A stretch of DNA of 17,102 nt from CAVQLX01 sp046727715 (GCA_046727715.1 JBKPDC010000060.1:1-17102), one strand, 5' to 3'. Positions 1 to 13,051 are shown, counted from the stretch's first letter. Translations and numbers: made by a program. The notes: generated by a model not told the origin, from the letters alone.

Positions 1-160
1 TGAGGTGGAGCGCGCAATACGCGTCCAACTCGGCCTCGCGGCGGCGAACCAGCCCAGCTGAGCCCACCGGCGAATACCACGGACTGCCACGCACGCTCTC
101 CAGCCGTCCATCCGGGGTCACGAGCGCCCCACGTTTCGCTGTGGTGAGTCCGGCGCCCAT
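1..160 (-). CDS. Possible N-terminus of an unidentified gene, cut by the left edge
   Basis: An open frame runs from an ATG at 160-158 to the window edge with 53 codons and no stop. It begins MGAGLTTAKRGALVTPDG and contains ESVRGSPWYSP and RRREAELDAYCALHL. A GAGAG Shine-Dalgarno-like sequence sits 5 nt upstream of the ATG. The start lies 43 bp after the gltD stop on the same strand, so it could be the next gene of the lrp-gltBD operon. I do not recognise the family. In DNA this GC-rich a 53-codon open frame can occur by chance, so reality rests mainly on the ribosome binding site and position. Confidence 0.35.
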   Translation of the reverse strand, partial: MGAGLTTAKRGALVTPDGRLESVRGSPWYSPVGSAGLVRRREAELDAYCALHL

Positions 161-203
161 ACGAACTCTCAGGCTGCATGCCCATGGGGTTACTGCGTCG
201 AGC

Positions 204-1646
<1,443 letters not shown>

Positions 1647-1658
1647 GGCGTGAACCCG

Positions 1659-6188
<4,530 letters not shown>

Positions 6189-6201
6189 GATGTCTCCCGC
6201 T

Positions 6202-6756
6202 TCACGCGCGTCGCAGGTGACCGTTGCGCTCGCCGACGCGGCGCGCGCGCTTGGGGTGCGCGGGCGGCGGCAGCTCGCTCTGATTGAGCGCCAGCCGGAC
6301 GCCCTCGGCGTGGGTCGACAGCACCACTGTCGTCTCGGTGCGGGTGACGCCGGCGAGCGAGCGGATCTGAGCGATCAGCTTTTCGAGCGCCGACGTGTTC
6401 GCCGTCTTCGTCTTCAAGAGCAGCGTGTACTCACCGGTGACGTGATGACACTCGAGCACGCCGTCGAGCGCCACGAGCCGACTCTCGAGGCCGCCCAGCT
6501 GGTCGGGCTGGCTGGTGATCACGCCGATGAACGCGGTCACGTCGAGACCGAGGCGGCGCGCGTCGAGCACGGCGTGGTAGCCGGTGATCACGCCCGCCGC
6601 CTCGAGCTTCTTGATGCGCTCGAGCACGGACGGCGCGCTCAAGCCGACGTGCTCGCCGATGCGCGCCAACGCGGTGCGACAATCGTCCTGCAGCATGTCG
6701 AGGATGCGCAGGTCCGTGTCGTCGAGCTCGGCGTCTTGCTGCTGACCGAATGGCAT
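6202..6756 (-). CDS. Lrp/AsnC-family transcriptional regulator, first gene of the gltBD operon
   Basis: A 184-aa regulator of the Lrp/AsnC (feast/famine) family. An N-terminal winged helix-turn-helix covers about residues 10-62 (LDDTDLRILDMLQDD, then LSAPSVLERIKKLEAAGVI). An effector-binding RAM/ALR domain follows at about 70-150 (TGEYTLLLKTKT, AGVTRTETTVVLS). The C-terminus carries a basic, proline-rich tail of about 25-30 residues (HPKRARRVGER) beyond the usual 150-160 aa. I chose the ATG at 6756. A longer frame from a TTG at 6804 would begin inside the spacer of the promoter at 6784-6811, and a G-rich ribosome binding site precedes 6756. The gene is 13 bp upstream of gltB, so it probably regulates glutamate synthase and itself in response to an amino acid; E. 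coli Lrp is a known regulator of gltBDF. The actual ligand cannot be read from the sequence. Confidence 0.93.
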   Translation of the reverse strand: MPFGQQQDAELDDTDLRILDMLQDDCRTALARIGEHVGLSAPSVLERIKKLEAAGVITGYHAVLDARRLGLDVTAFIGVITSQPDQLGGLESRLVALDGVLECHHVTGEYTLLLKTKTANTSALEKLIAQIRSLAGVTRTETTVVLSTHAEGVRLALNQSELPPPAHPKRARRVGERNGHLRRA

Positions 6757-6783
6757 AAGGCCCCCCGTGCGTATGGGTAGCCT

Positions 6784-6811
6784 TTTATTCGGGCAAACGC
6801 CCAAATGTCAA
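6784..6811 (-). promoter_or_regulatory. Sigma70-like promoter of the lrp-gltBD operon
   Basis: On the minus strand a perfect TTGACA -35 element (6811-6806) is followed by a 16-bp spacer and AATAAA (6789-6784) as a 4/6-match -10. The predicted transcription start near 6777 gives a leader of about 20 nt that holds the G-rich ribosome binding site before the ATG at 6756. The local AT content stands out from the surrounding GC-rich DNA. Confidence 0.6.
6787..6806. promoter_or_regulatory. Candidate Lrp-type operator palindrome inside the gltBD promoter
   Basis: A 20-bp imperfect inverted repeat occupies the spacer between the -10 and -35 elements. The half-sites are ATTCGGGC and ATTTGGGC around a 4-nt centre (AAAC on the plus strand), with 7 of 8 positions matching. 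AT-flanked palindromes of this size are typical of Lrp/AsnC targets. Binding here would occlude RNA polymerase, so negative autoregulation is the simple reading. This is inference from position and symmetry. Confidence 0.45.
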
Positions 6812-6838
6812 TGGTTCGTTAGGGAAGGGGAATGTCGA

Positions 6839-6891
6839 ACCTGCCCCGAGCTATAGCAGGTGCGCTAGCGGCGCCGGGGGGCATTCGCCGC
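6839..6891 (-). terminator. Two GC-rich hairpins after cysC, possible termination signal
   Basis: Between the cysC stop and the lrp promoter there are two inverted repeats: GCGGCG/CGCCGC (6868-6873 with 6886-6891, 12-nt loop) and ACCTGC/GCAGGT (6839-6844 with 6856-6861, 11-nt loop). Neither is followed by a clear T-run, so this is a weak call. It would insulate cysC from the operon downstream. Confidence 0.25.
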
Positions 6892-6893
6892 GC

Positions 6894-7508
6894 TCAGGCC
6901 GCCGGGACGATGCCCTGGCGTTCGAGATACGCGAGGATCTGTTTCGCGCTCTCCGCGACGCTCTGCCAGGCGGTGTTGACGGTCAGCTCGGGCCTCGCCG
7001 GCGCCTCGTAGGGCGCCGAGACCCCCGTGAACTCCTTGATCTCGCCCGCCCGGGCCTTCTTGTAGAGCCCCTTCACGTCGCGTTCCTCGCACACCTCGAC
7101 GGGGCAGTCGATGAAGACCTCGACGAAGTCGCCCGGCTGCATGAGGGCGCGCACCTGGTCGCGGTCGGCGCGGTACGGCGAGATGAACGCCGTGACCGCC
7201 ACGAGGCCCGCATCGGTAAAGAGCTTCGCCACCTCGCCGATGCGGCGAATGTTCTCGGTGCGGTCCTCGGGCGAGAAGCCCAGGTTCTTGTTCAGCCCGT
7301 GGCGGATGTTGTCGCCGTCCAGGATGTAGGTGCGGACGCCGCGCTCGAGGAGGCGCTTTTCGAGGTCGACGGCGATGGTGGACTTCCCGGCTCCGGAGAG
7401 CCCGGTGAGCCAGACGGTACAGCCCCGATGGCCGTTCAGCTGCGCGCGGTCGTCACGCGTGACGGCGCCTTGGTGCCAGACGATGTTGGTCGCTTTCTGC
7501 TCGGCCAT
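6894..7508 (-). CDS. cysC: Adenylylsulfate (APS) kinase
   Basis: CysC phosphorylates adenosine 5'-phosphosulfate with ATP to give PAPS, the activated sulfate used in assimilatory reduction or sulfonation, in the cytoplasm. The 204-aa protein has a Walker A loop GLSGAGKST at residues 36-44. It also has the APS-binding DGDNIRHGLNKNLGFSPEDR segment, FISPYRADRDQVR, and the lid region EERDVKGLYKKARAGEIKEFTG with SAPYEAPARPEL, all hallmarks of the family. The ATG at 7508 matches the usual N-terminus; an in-frame TTG at 7547 would add 13 residues without family support. No strong ribosome binding site is visible. No cysD, cysN, sat, cysH or sulfotransferase lies nearby, so its partner enzymes must be elsewhere. 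Confidence 0.95.
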   Translation of the reverse strand: MAEQKATNIVWHQGAVTRDDRAQLNGHRGCTVWLTGLSGAGKSTIAVDLEKRLLERGVRTYILDGDNIRHGLNKNLGFSPEDRTENIRRIGEVAKLFTDAGLVAVTAFISPYRADRDQVRALMQPGDFVEVFIDCPVEVCEERDVKGLYKKARAGEIKEFTGVSAPYEAPARPELTVNTAWQSVAESAKQILAYLERQGIVPAA

Positions 7509-7747
7509 GAGGCGCGGACTTCTACCGGGGTCGTGTGCGGGCGGCAAGTGTCACCGGACATCGTACCGTGCAAAGGCTGGGGGACCGACGTCCCCCTCCG
7601 CCTCCCGGCCGCGTGCGTCTGGCGCTGATCGCGTCGAGACGGAGTGCCTTGCGAGATCGGCAATCCCGCAGACCCCGACCGGGTCGACGGGCCTCACGTT
7701 CGCGTACACCGTCCAGTGACCGGTGGCGGCGCTGGGGCTCGCCCCGA
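7509..7747. other. Intergenic region between typA and cysC, no gene seen
   Basis: This 239-bp stretch separates two minus-strand genes. I see no convincing coding region or RNA gene. It holds one perfect 7-bp hairpin (7579-7596) and, overlapping the typA stop, a weaker bulged stem (CGCTG/CAGCG with GGGC/GCCC, 7730-7753). No clear -35/-10 pair for cysC was found on the minus strand. Confidence 0.6.
7579..7596 (-). terminator. Perfect 7-bp hairpin between typA and cysC
   Basis: GGGGGAC and GTCCCCC flank a 4-nt loop, giving a perfect stem with mostly G-C pairs. On the minus strand the stem is followed by AGCCTTTGC rather than a T-run. It could end the typA transcript or act as a leader structure for cysC, whose start is about 70 nt downstream. 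The function is not decided by the sequence. Confidence 0.3.
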
Positions 7748-9604
7748 TCAGCGAGGCGTGCCGAGCGCCGGTACGGCCTGGGCGCGCAGACTCCGCTGCC
7801 CGCGCGGCCGCAGCGCCGCGCGCAGCTCGCGCTTGCGCAGGCGGACGCTGTCGGGGGTGACTTCGACCAGCTCGTCGTCGTCGATCCAGGACAGGCTGTC
7901 CTCGAGGCCCATCAGGTGCGGCGGGCTGAGCCGCACGGCCTCGTCGTGTCCGGCCGCCCGGATGTTGGTGAGTTTCTTCTCGCGGCACACGTTCACGTCG
8001 AGGTCCACATCGCGCGAGTACTCGCCGACGATCATGCCCCCGTAGACCGCCGTCCCGGGCGGCACGAACAGCGTGCCGCGGTCCTCGAGATGGAAGAGCG
8101 CGTAGGGCGTCGCCGTGCCCTCGCGGTCGGACACCATGGCGCCGTTGGTGCGCGACGGGATGGCGCCATGCCACGGCGCCCAGCCGCCGAAGAGTGCGTT
8201 CATGGTCGCCGTGCCGCGCGTCTCGGTGAGGAAGTGTGACCGGAAGCCTATGAGGCCGCGCGAGGGCACGGCGTACTCGACGCGTACCCGCCCGCTGCCC
8301 ACGTGGTCCATCTTCGTCATCACGCCGCGTCGCACCCCGAGGAGCTGGGTCACGACGCCCACGTAGTCTTCGAGGACGTCCACCAGCAGCTGCTCCACGG
8401 GCTCCTCGACGACCCCGTCGCGCTCGCGCAGCACCACGGTGGGTTTCGACACCTGGAGCTCGAAGCCTTCGCGCCGCATGGTCTCGATGAGCACCGCCAG
8501 CTGCAGCTCGCCGCGTCCGACCACCCGGAAGGTATCTATGGTGTCGGTCTCCTCGACACGCAGGCTGACGTTCCGCCGGCTCTCCTGGAGCAGCCGCTCG
8601 CGTACCTGGCGCGACGTCACGCGGCTGCCGCTCCGTCCCGCCCACGGGCTCGTGTTCGCGCCGAGGAACATGGCGATGGTGGGCTCGTCGACCCGGATGG
8701 GTGGCAGCGGCAGGGGCCGCTCGCGATCCGCCACGGTGTCGCCGATCGCGATGTCCGCGATGCCGGCGACGGCGACGATGTCGCCCGCCGTGGCGCGCTC
8801 CAGCTCGGTGCGCCTGAGCCCCTGCCAGCCGTAGACGCGCGTGAGCTTGCACGGCACCTGCGTCCCGTCGGCGCGACAGAGGGCATACTGCCCGCCGGGC
8901 TCGAGGCCGCCGGCCATCACGCGGCCGATCGCGAGCCGGCCGACGTAGTCGTCGTACGCGAGGTTGTTGGCCTGGAACCGGGTCGGGGCGTCGGGATCGT
9001 GCGTCGGGCCGGGGAGGGAGCCGACGATGGTCTCGAAGAGCGGACGCAGGTCGGTCCCGGCGACCGCGAGATCGCGTGACGCGATTCCGGCGCGCGCGTT
9101 GGTATAGACCACCGGGAACTCGAGCTGCTGCTCGGTGGCACCGAGATCGATGAAGAGGCCGTAGATCTCGTCCAGCACTTCCGCCGGACGGGCGTCGGCG
9201 CGATCGATCTTATTGAGGCAGACGACGGGCTCGAGCCCCGCCTCGAGTGCCTTGCCCAGGACGAAGCGCGTCTGTGGGAGCGGCCCTTCCGACGCGTCGA
9301 CCAGCAGCAGCACGCCGTCCACCATGGCGAGCGTGCGCTCCACCTCGCCGCCGAAGTCGGCATGACCGGGCGTGTCGACGATGTTGATCTGTACGCCTTC
9401 CCAGCGCACGGTCGTGTTCTTGGCGAGGATGGTGATGCCGCGCTCGCGCTCGAGCGCGTTCGAGTCCATCACGCGCTCCGCTACCTGCTCGTTGGCACGG
9501 AAGACGCCGGTCTGGTGCAGCATGCCGTCCACCAACGTGGTCTTCCCGTGGTCGACGTGGGCGATGATGGCGATGTTGCGGACGTCCGGACGGCGCTGCG
9601 ACAT
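7748..9604 (-). CDS. typA: Ribosome-associated translational GTPase TypA/BipA
   Basis: TypA/BipA is an EF-G-like GTPase that binds the 70S ribosome and helps ribosome assembly and stress adaptation. The 618-aa protein carries the G1 loop HVDHGKTT at residues 16-23, the G3 motif DTPGHADFGGEVER, and the G4 motif NKIDRADA. Beta-barrel and EF-G III/V-like domains follow. The TypA-specific C-terminal domain is clear: PSRGLIGFRSHFLTETRG, GGWAPWHGAIPSRTNG, and REKKLTNIRAAGHDE. I chose the ATG at 9604 (MSQRRPDVRNIAIIAHVDHG). An ATG four codons earlier (9616) is equally possible, and longer upstream extensions lack family support. No strong ribosome binding site is seen. The last ~15 residues are a short non-conserved tail. 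A 95-bp gap separates it from the small gene upstream. Confidence 0.97.
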   Translation of the reverse strand: MSQRRPDVRNIAIIAHVDHGKTTLVDGMLHQTGVFRANEQVAERVMDSNALERERGITILAKNTTVRWEGVQINIVDTPGHADFGGEVERTLAMVDGVLLLVDASEGPLPQTRFVLGKALEAGLEPVVCLNKIDRADARPAEVLDEIYGLFIDLGATEQQLEFPVVYTNARAGIASRDLAVAGTDLRPLFETIVGSLPGPTHDPDAPTRFQANNLAYDDYVGRLAIGRVMAGGLEPGGQYALCRADGTQVPCKLTRVYGWQGLRRTELERATAGDIVAVAGIADIAIGDTVADRERPLPLPPIRVDEPTIAMFLGANTSPWAGRSGSRVTSRQVRERLLQESRRNVSLRVEETDTIDTFRVVGRGELQLAVLIETMRREGFELQVSKPTVVLRERDGVVEEPVEQLLVDVLEDYVGVVTQLLGVRRGVMTKMDHVGSGRVRVEYAVPSRGLIGFRSHFLTETRGTATMNALFGGWAPWHGAIPSRTNGAMVSDREGTATPYALFHLEDRGTLFVPPGTAVYGGMIVGEYSRDVDLDVNVCREKKLTNIRAAGHDEAVRLSPPHLMGLEDSLSWIDDDELVEVTPDSVRLRKRELRAALRPRGQRSLRAQAVPALGTPR

Positions 9605-9699
9605 GGAACGCCGCATCGTGCCGTTCGGCGTCCAGGCGGTCAAAGGGCCACGGCCGCCCGGAGCGACTTCCCCCCTGCGACGCGCCGTGAGGCGAGGAC

Positions 9700-10080
9700 T
9701 CACGCGTCGGCGTCGCCCCCGGGGTCGTCGTCCTCGAACTCGACGTGGACGTTCCAGAGCTTCGCGAGCCACTCGAGCAGTTTCGACTCCCAGACATCCA
9801 CCCCGTCCTCGATGGCGGTGTCGAGCGCCGTGCCGTAGATGAGGTCGCGCGCCTCCTGCCGGACGATCGCCGGCAGGAACGCTCGCAGCTCCGCCTCGGT
9901 CGGAAATCGCCGGTCGACCTCGGCGACGAGCTGCCGATAGTCCTCGCGACCGAGGGCCTCGATCACGCGCTCGATCTCGCCCACCTCGCCATCCGCCGGG
10001 TTGCGGTCGGACTCCACGACCAGCTCGAGCAACGCGACCAGCGCCAGCCGCTCGTCGTGGGTGAGTTCCCGGAGCTCCAT
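9700..10080 (-). CDS. Small acidic TerB-like protein of unknown function
   Basis: A 126-aa acidic protein from the ATG at 10080 (MELRELTHDERL); an ATG three codons earlier (10089) is an alternative. It is predicted to be all-helical. Two segments resemble the TerB-type signature of a DG pair followed by a glutamate and hydrophobic helix: ESDRNPADGEVGEIERVIEALG (about residues 25-46) and TAIEDGVDVWESKLLEWLAKL near the C-terminus. The protein ends in a strongly acidic tail (EFEDDDPGGDADA). TerB-like domains bind divalent metals through acidic residues, but this is only a motif-level resemblance. It precedes typA on the same strand and is divergent from the DUF445 gene, sharing a 76-bp intergenic region. 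The ORF could be extended upstream, but that part is only antisense to the DUF445 gene. Confidence 0.75.
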   Translation of the reverse strand: MELRELTHDERLALVALLELVVESDRNPADGEVGEIERVIEALGREDYRQLVAEVDRRFPTEAELRAFLPAIVRQEARDLIYGTALDTAIEDGVDVWESKLLEWLAKLWNVHVEFEDDDPGGDADA

Positions 10081-10156
10081 GGCCGGCATCCAAAGCCGGG
10101 ACCCGTGGGCCAAGTCAACCCGCAGAGAACGCCATCCGACCCCGTCCGATGTGGTG

Positions 10157-11545
10157 ATGCCCGTGACCGTCTCCGATGCTACAGAGGAGGCGGTGAGCCG
10201 CCCCGCCGAGACGCTCGAGCCCGCCGCCGTCTCCGCGCCTGCGCCGGCGGCGGCCAGCAGCGCGGTCGAGCCACCGCCGCGCCGCAACCACGTCGGCACC
10301 GTCTCGTTGCTCTGCGCGCTCGCCGGCATGCTTGCCTGCTGGAGCGCGCTCGCCACCGGATCGTTCGCGGGCGTGGCGTGGCTGCGCATCGTGGCGGCCG
10401 GTTTCGAGGCCGCCACGGTCGGCGCGCTGGCCGACTGGTTCGCCGTCACGGCGTTGTTTCGCCACCCGCTCGGTGTCCCCATCCCGCACACGGCCATCAT
10501 CCCCACCCGCCGCGTGAAGCTGATCGAGAGCATCGCCAACATCGTGGAGCACGACTGGCTCTCGCCCGATGTCATCGGCGCGCGTCTGGCGCGCTTCGCG
10601 CCCAGCGAGCTGCTCGTCGACTGGATGCGCACGCCGGGGCACGTGGAACGCCTGGGCGCACCGGTCCGTGACCTGGTCCGCGGGCTCGCGCGCACCCTGA
10701 CGGAGCCCGAGGTGGCGGACTTCGCGGACCGCGCCATCCAGCGTCAGCTGCGGGAGCTGCCCCTCGACGCCTCGGCCGGGCGCTGGGTCACGCGCGCACT
10801 CGAGAGCGGCAGCGCCGACGCGACGTTCGAGACCGTGGCGACGTCGCTCGCAAGGCTGGCGGGGCTCGGCAGCACGTGGGACCGGCTCGACCAGCTGCTC
10901 CTCGACCTGGCGGGCAAGCGAAAGGACGAAGGCAAGACGATCGAGGCCTTCTTGCTGCGGCGCAAGGGCGTGCGGAAGCGGCTCATCCTGGGAGCCTGCC
11001 AGGCCGCCGGCGACCAGCTGAGCGCCGCCGCGAGTGACCCGGGTCACCCGCTCCGCCGCGCCGTCCTGAGCGCGGTCGCGCGCTGGGCCGAGCGCCTCGC
11101 CAGCGGCGAGCCCGCGGCGCTCGAGCTGGCGGAGCGCCTGCGCGGGGCGCTCCTCCAGAGCCTCGAGGCCGGCCCGCTGGTGCGCGACGTTCTGGTGCGG
11201 CTGCGTCGCGAGCTGGAGTACCAGCTCGGCGAGCCGACGAGCGCGCTCGCCAGGCTGATCGACCGACGCCTGCAGGCCGGGATCATCGAGGTGCTCGACG
11301 ATCCCGATCGCCGCGCCACCTTCGACCGCTGGGTGCGGGCGACCGCCGACGAACTGCTGCGGCGGCACCACCACCAGATTGGCCTCACGATTCGCGAAAA
11401 TCTCGAAGCACTCGACACCGGCACGCTGGTGGCGATGATCGAAGCGCGGGTCGGCAACGATCTGCAGTTCATCCGCCTGAACGGCGCGGTCGTGGGCGGG
11501 CTGGTGGGCCTCGTCCTCGCGACCGCGCACTGGCTCTTCGGCTAG
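10157..11545 (+). CDS. DUF445 (YjiN-like) inner-membrane protein
   Basis: A 462-aa protein of the DUF445 family, whose biochemical role is unknown. After about 40 low-complexity Ala/Pro-rich residues, a hydrophobic segment (GTVSLLCALAGMLACWSAL) leads into the family's hallmark block at about residues 90-120: GALADWFAVTALFRHPLG, then PIPHTAIIPTRR and KLIESIANIVEHDWLSPDVI. A long helical region follows. A second hydrophobic segment (GAVVGGLVGLVLATAHWLFG) ends the protein, so both ends are probably in the membrane with a soluble helical middle. I chose ATG 10157 (MPVTVSD). Upstream codons run into the divergent gene, and two GTG codons just before are alternatives. Its stop region overlaps by 4 bp the stop of the minus-strand LuxR-type gene. 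Confidence 0.9.
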   Translation: MPVTVSDATEEAVSRPAETLEPAAVSAPAPAAASSAVEPPPRRNHVGTVSLLCALAGMLACWSALATGSFAGVAWLRIVAAGFEAATVGALADWFAVTALFRHPLGVPIPHTAIIPTRRVKLIESIANIVEHDWLSPDVIGARLARFAPSELLVDWMRTPGHVERLGAPVRDLVRGLARTLTEPEVADFADRAIQRQLRELPLDASAGRWVTRALESGSADATFETVATSLARLAGLGSTWDRLDQLLLDLAGKRKDEGKTIEAFLLRRKGVRKRLILGACQAAGDQLSAAASDPGHPLRRAVLSAVARWAERLASGEPAALELAERLRGALLQSLEAGPLVRDVLVRLRRELEYQLGEPTSALARLIDRRLQAGIIEVLDDPDRRATFDRWVRATADELLRRHHHQIGLTIRENLEALDTGTLVAMIEARVGNDLQFIRLNGAVVGGLVGLVLATAHWLFG

Positions 11546-12672
11546 CGGCTCAGGACCCCCGGTGTTCCGAGGGCGAGTCGCAGCAGCTCGACCTGCCGGC
11601 CCGTCCCCGTCTTCGCCAGCGCGCGCTTGAGCTGCGTGCGCGCGGTGTGCGCGGAGATGTCGAGTACCTCGGCGGCCTCTTCCACCCGCCGGCCGCGGAG
11701 CAGCTCCAGGACCAGCGCGGCCTCGGCCGGTGTCAGCCCGAGCCAGCGCTGAACGCCCTGGACGGACATGGTGGACGGGCGATCGGGATCGGTGACGAAC
11801 ACCACGACCGCCGCACGCTGCCCCACCCGGTGGAGCACCCCTCCGCGGAGCGCCGCGACCAGCACGTTGAGCGGGCGCCGCGGCGGCCGCCGGCTGACGT
11901 TCAGCACGCCGTCGCTCGTGTCCGCGGCCGGCGCCGCAGCGGTCCGCGCGATCAGCCGCTGCAGGGCGGTCGTCTCGGCAGGCAGGACGGCCCGGATCCC
12001 GTCACGGCCCGCGCGCAGGCCGTCGCCGGCCGCGAGGAGCTGGTCGGCCATGCGGTTGGCCGCCACCAGGTGTCCGGCGGCATCGAGTAGGAGCACGCCG
12101 CCCGGAAAGCGATCGAGCACCTCTCCGACCTCGTCCCGGCGCGCCTCGGCGACGGCGAGCTGCTCATGGACGTGCAGGGCGCGCGCGAGATGCGGCACCA
12201 GGCGTCGGAGGAGCGCGACGTCCTGGGCGCCGAATGGCGTGGCGGTCCGGGGCCGGATCACGCGCACGACTGCCAGGGCATCCTCCCGCTTGAGCAGGAC
12301 GGCGCCGAGGAGGTGGAAGTACCCCTGCGGTCGCAGGAAGTCGTTGTAGAACTCGGAGCGCACCAGAACGTCGTCGGGTACGAGCTCACTGCCGACGACG
12401 GCGCTGCCCGCAGGCAGCGCCTTGACGCGGTCTCGCCGGAGGTCGCGGTGCTTGAAGTAGGCCTCGTACGCGGCTGCCCAGGCCGGGTCGACCCCCGAGA
12501 CCACCTGGAAGAGATCGGCCTCCGTGGCGGGATCAGTGACGTAGATCGCCGGGGCGACTCCGCCGACGGCGCTCGCCAGACCGTCCAGAAAAGGCGGCCA
12601 GGCCTCGCCCTGTGAAACCGCCTCGTAGAGGCGCTCGACCAAGTCCAGAGTCGTCGTTGCGATGTCGGACAT
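11542..12672 (-). CDS. LuxR-type helix-turn-helix regulator with GAF/PAS-like sensor
   Basis: A 376-aa one-component regulator. The C-terminal LuxR-type helix-turn-helix is at about residues 310-372 (LGLTPAEAALVLELLRGR, VEEAAEVLDISAHTARTQLKRALAKTGTGRQVELLRLAL). A PAS-like region sits near residues 195-230 (LDRFPGGVLLLDAAGHLVAANRMADQLLA). The first 170 residues resemble the autoinducer/GAF-like N-termini of similar proteobacterial regulators, but I cannot name a ligand. The start at 12672 (MSDIATTTLDLVERLYEAV) has a GAGGG ribosome binding site 7 nt upstream, which argues against the longer open frame. It is divergent from the small unknown gene at 12788, a common arrangement for a regulator and its target. 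Its 3' end overlaps the convergent DUF445 gene by 4 bp. Confidence 0.92.
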   Translation of the reverse strand: MSDIATTTLDLVERLYEAVSQGEAWPPFLDGLASAVGGVAPAIYVTDPATEADLFQVVSGVDPAWAAAYEAYFKHRDLRRDRVKALPAGSAVVGSELVPDDVLVRSEFYNDFLRPQGYFHLLGAVLLKREDALAVVRVIRPRTATPFGAQDVALLRRLVPHLARALHVHEQLAVAEARRDEVGEVLDRFPGGVLLLDAAGHLVAANRMADQLLAAGDGLRAGRDGIRAVLPAETTALQRLIARTAAAPAADTSDGVLNVSRRPPRRPLNVLVAALRGGVLHRVGQRAAVVVFVTDPDRPSTMSVQGVQRWLGLTPAEAALVLELLRGRRVEEAAEVLDISAHTARTQLKRALAKTGTGRQVELLRLALGTPGVLSR

Positions 12673-12787
12673 CTGGGCGCCCTCGCTTCCCGCCTCTCGT
12701 ACACCAAATGGAGCATGACGAGCCAGAGATGACTCGCGTACGACGCCAGTCAGTCGAGTGGAAGGCAACCCGAAAGAGGCCCCTACA

Positions 12788-13051
12788 ATGGATCCAATGC
12801 ACGGCAACAGAGGTGTGGTGTTGCAGTTTCGCGGTGCGCACAGGCCGCCCGCGCCGATGCCCAGGCGCGTCGGGTCGCGCACTTCCGGGTCCCCCGCCCC
12901 TGACGGCGACGAGAAGCTCAATGCCGAGTGGGATCTCCTGATCCGCGTAGCGAGCCACGCGTGGTCGTGGAGGGACCCCGAGAGTCTCGACACCCTCGAG
13001 CACGCCGTGTCGCGGTTGCGCTCCTGGATCGCCCACGACTGGTCGGCTTGA
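12788..13051 (+). CDS. Small hypothetical protein divergent from the LuxR-type regulator
   Basis: An 87-aa open frame starting MDPMHGNRGVVLQFRGAH. An AAAGAGG ribosome binding site at 12773-12779 lies 8 nt before the ATG, close to ideal. The first half is rich in Pro, Arg and Gly and probably unstructured. The second half (EKLNAEWDLLIRVASHAW, DPESLDTLEHAVSRLRSWI) looks like two amphipathic helices rich in Trp. There is no signal peptide, membrane segment or cysteine. I do not recognise a family. The 115-bp region shared with the regulator at 12672 would hold both promoters, so it may be a target of that regulator. A chance open frame is possible but the ribosome binding site and helical second half favour a real gene. 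Confidence 0.6.
   Translation: MDPMHGNRGVVLQFRGAHRPPAPMPRRVGSRTSGSPAPDGDEKLNAEWDLLIRVASHAWSWRDPESLDTLEHAVSRLRSWIAHDWSA

Noticed and set aside
6757..6804. Alternative TTG start for the Lrp-type regulator
   Set aside because: It would start translation upstream of the predicted -10 element and transcription start, and adds residues with no family counterpart.
7509..7747. Possible tRNA or riboswitch in the typA-cysC gap
   Set aside because: I found simple hairpins only; no cloverleaf, no GTTCGAATC-like T-arm, and no conserved riboswitch core could be assembled.
9617..10093. Upstream extension of typA
   Set aside because: The extra residues overlap the TerB-like gene in another frame and precede the conserved RNIAIIAHVDHGKTT start of the family.
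10081..10737. N-terminal extension of the TerB-like gene to an upstream start
   Set aside because: The extension is entirely opposite the DUF445 coding region and has Ser/Thr/Arg-rich composition; the conserved-looking part starts at MELRELTHDERL.
10115..11530. A 471-codon minus-strand frame antisense to the DUF445 gene
   Set aside because: The plus-strand product has clear DUF445 motifs; the antisense product has none and is Arg/Ala/Glu-rich.
12673..12993. Longer N-terminus for the LuxR-type regulator
   Set aside because: The ATG at 12672 has a good ribosome binding site, and the extension overlaps the divergent small gene.
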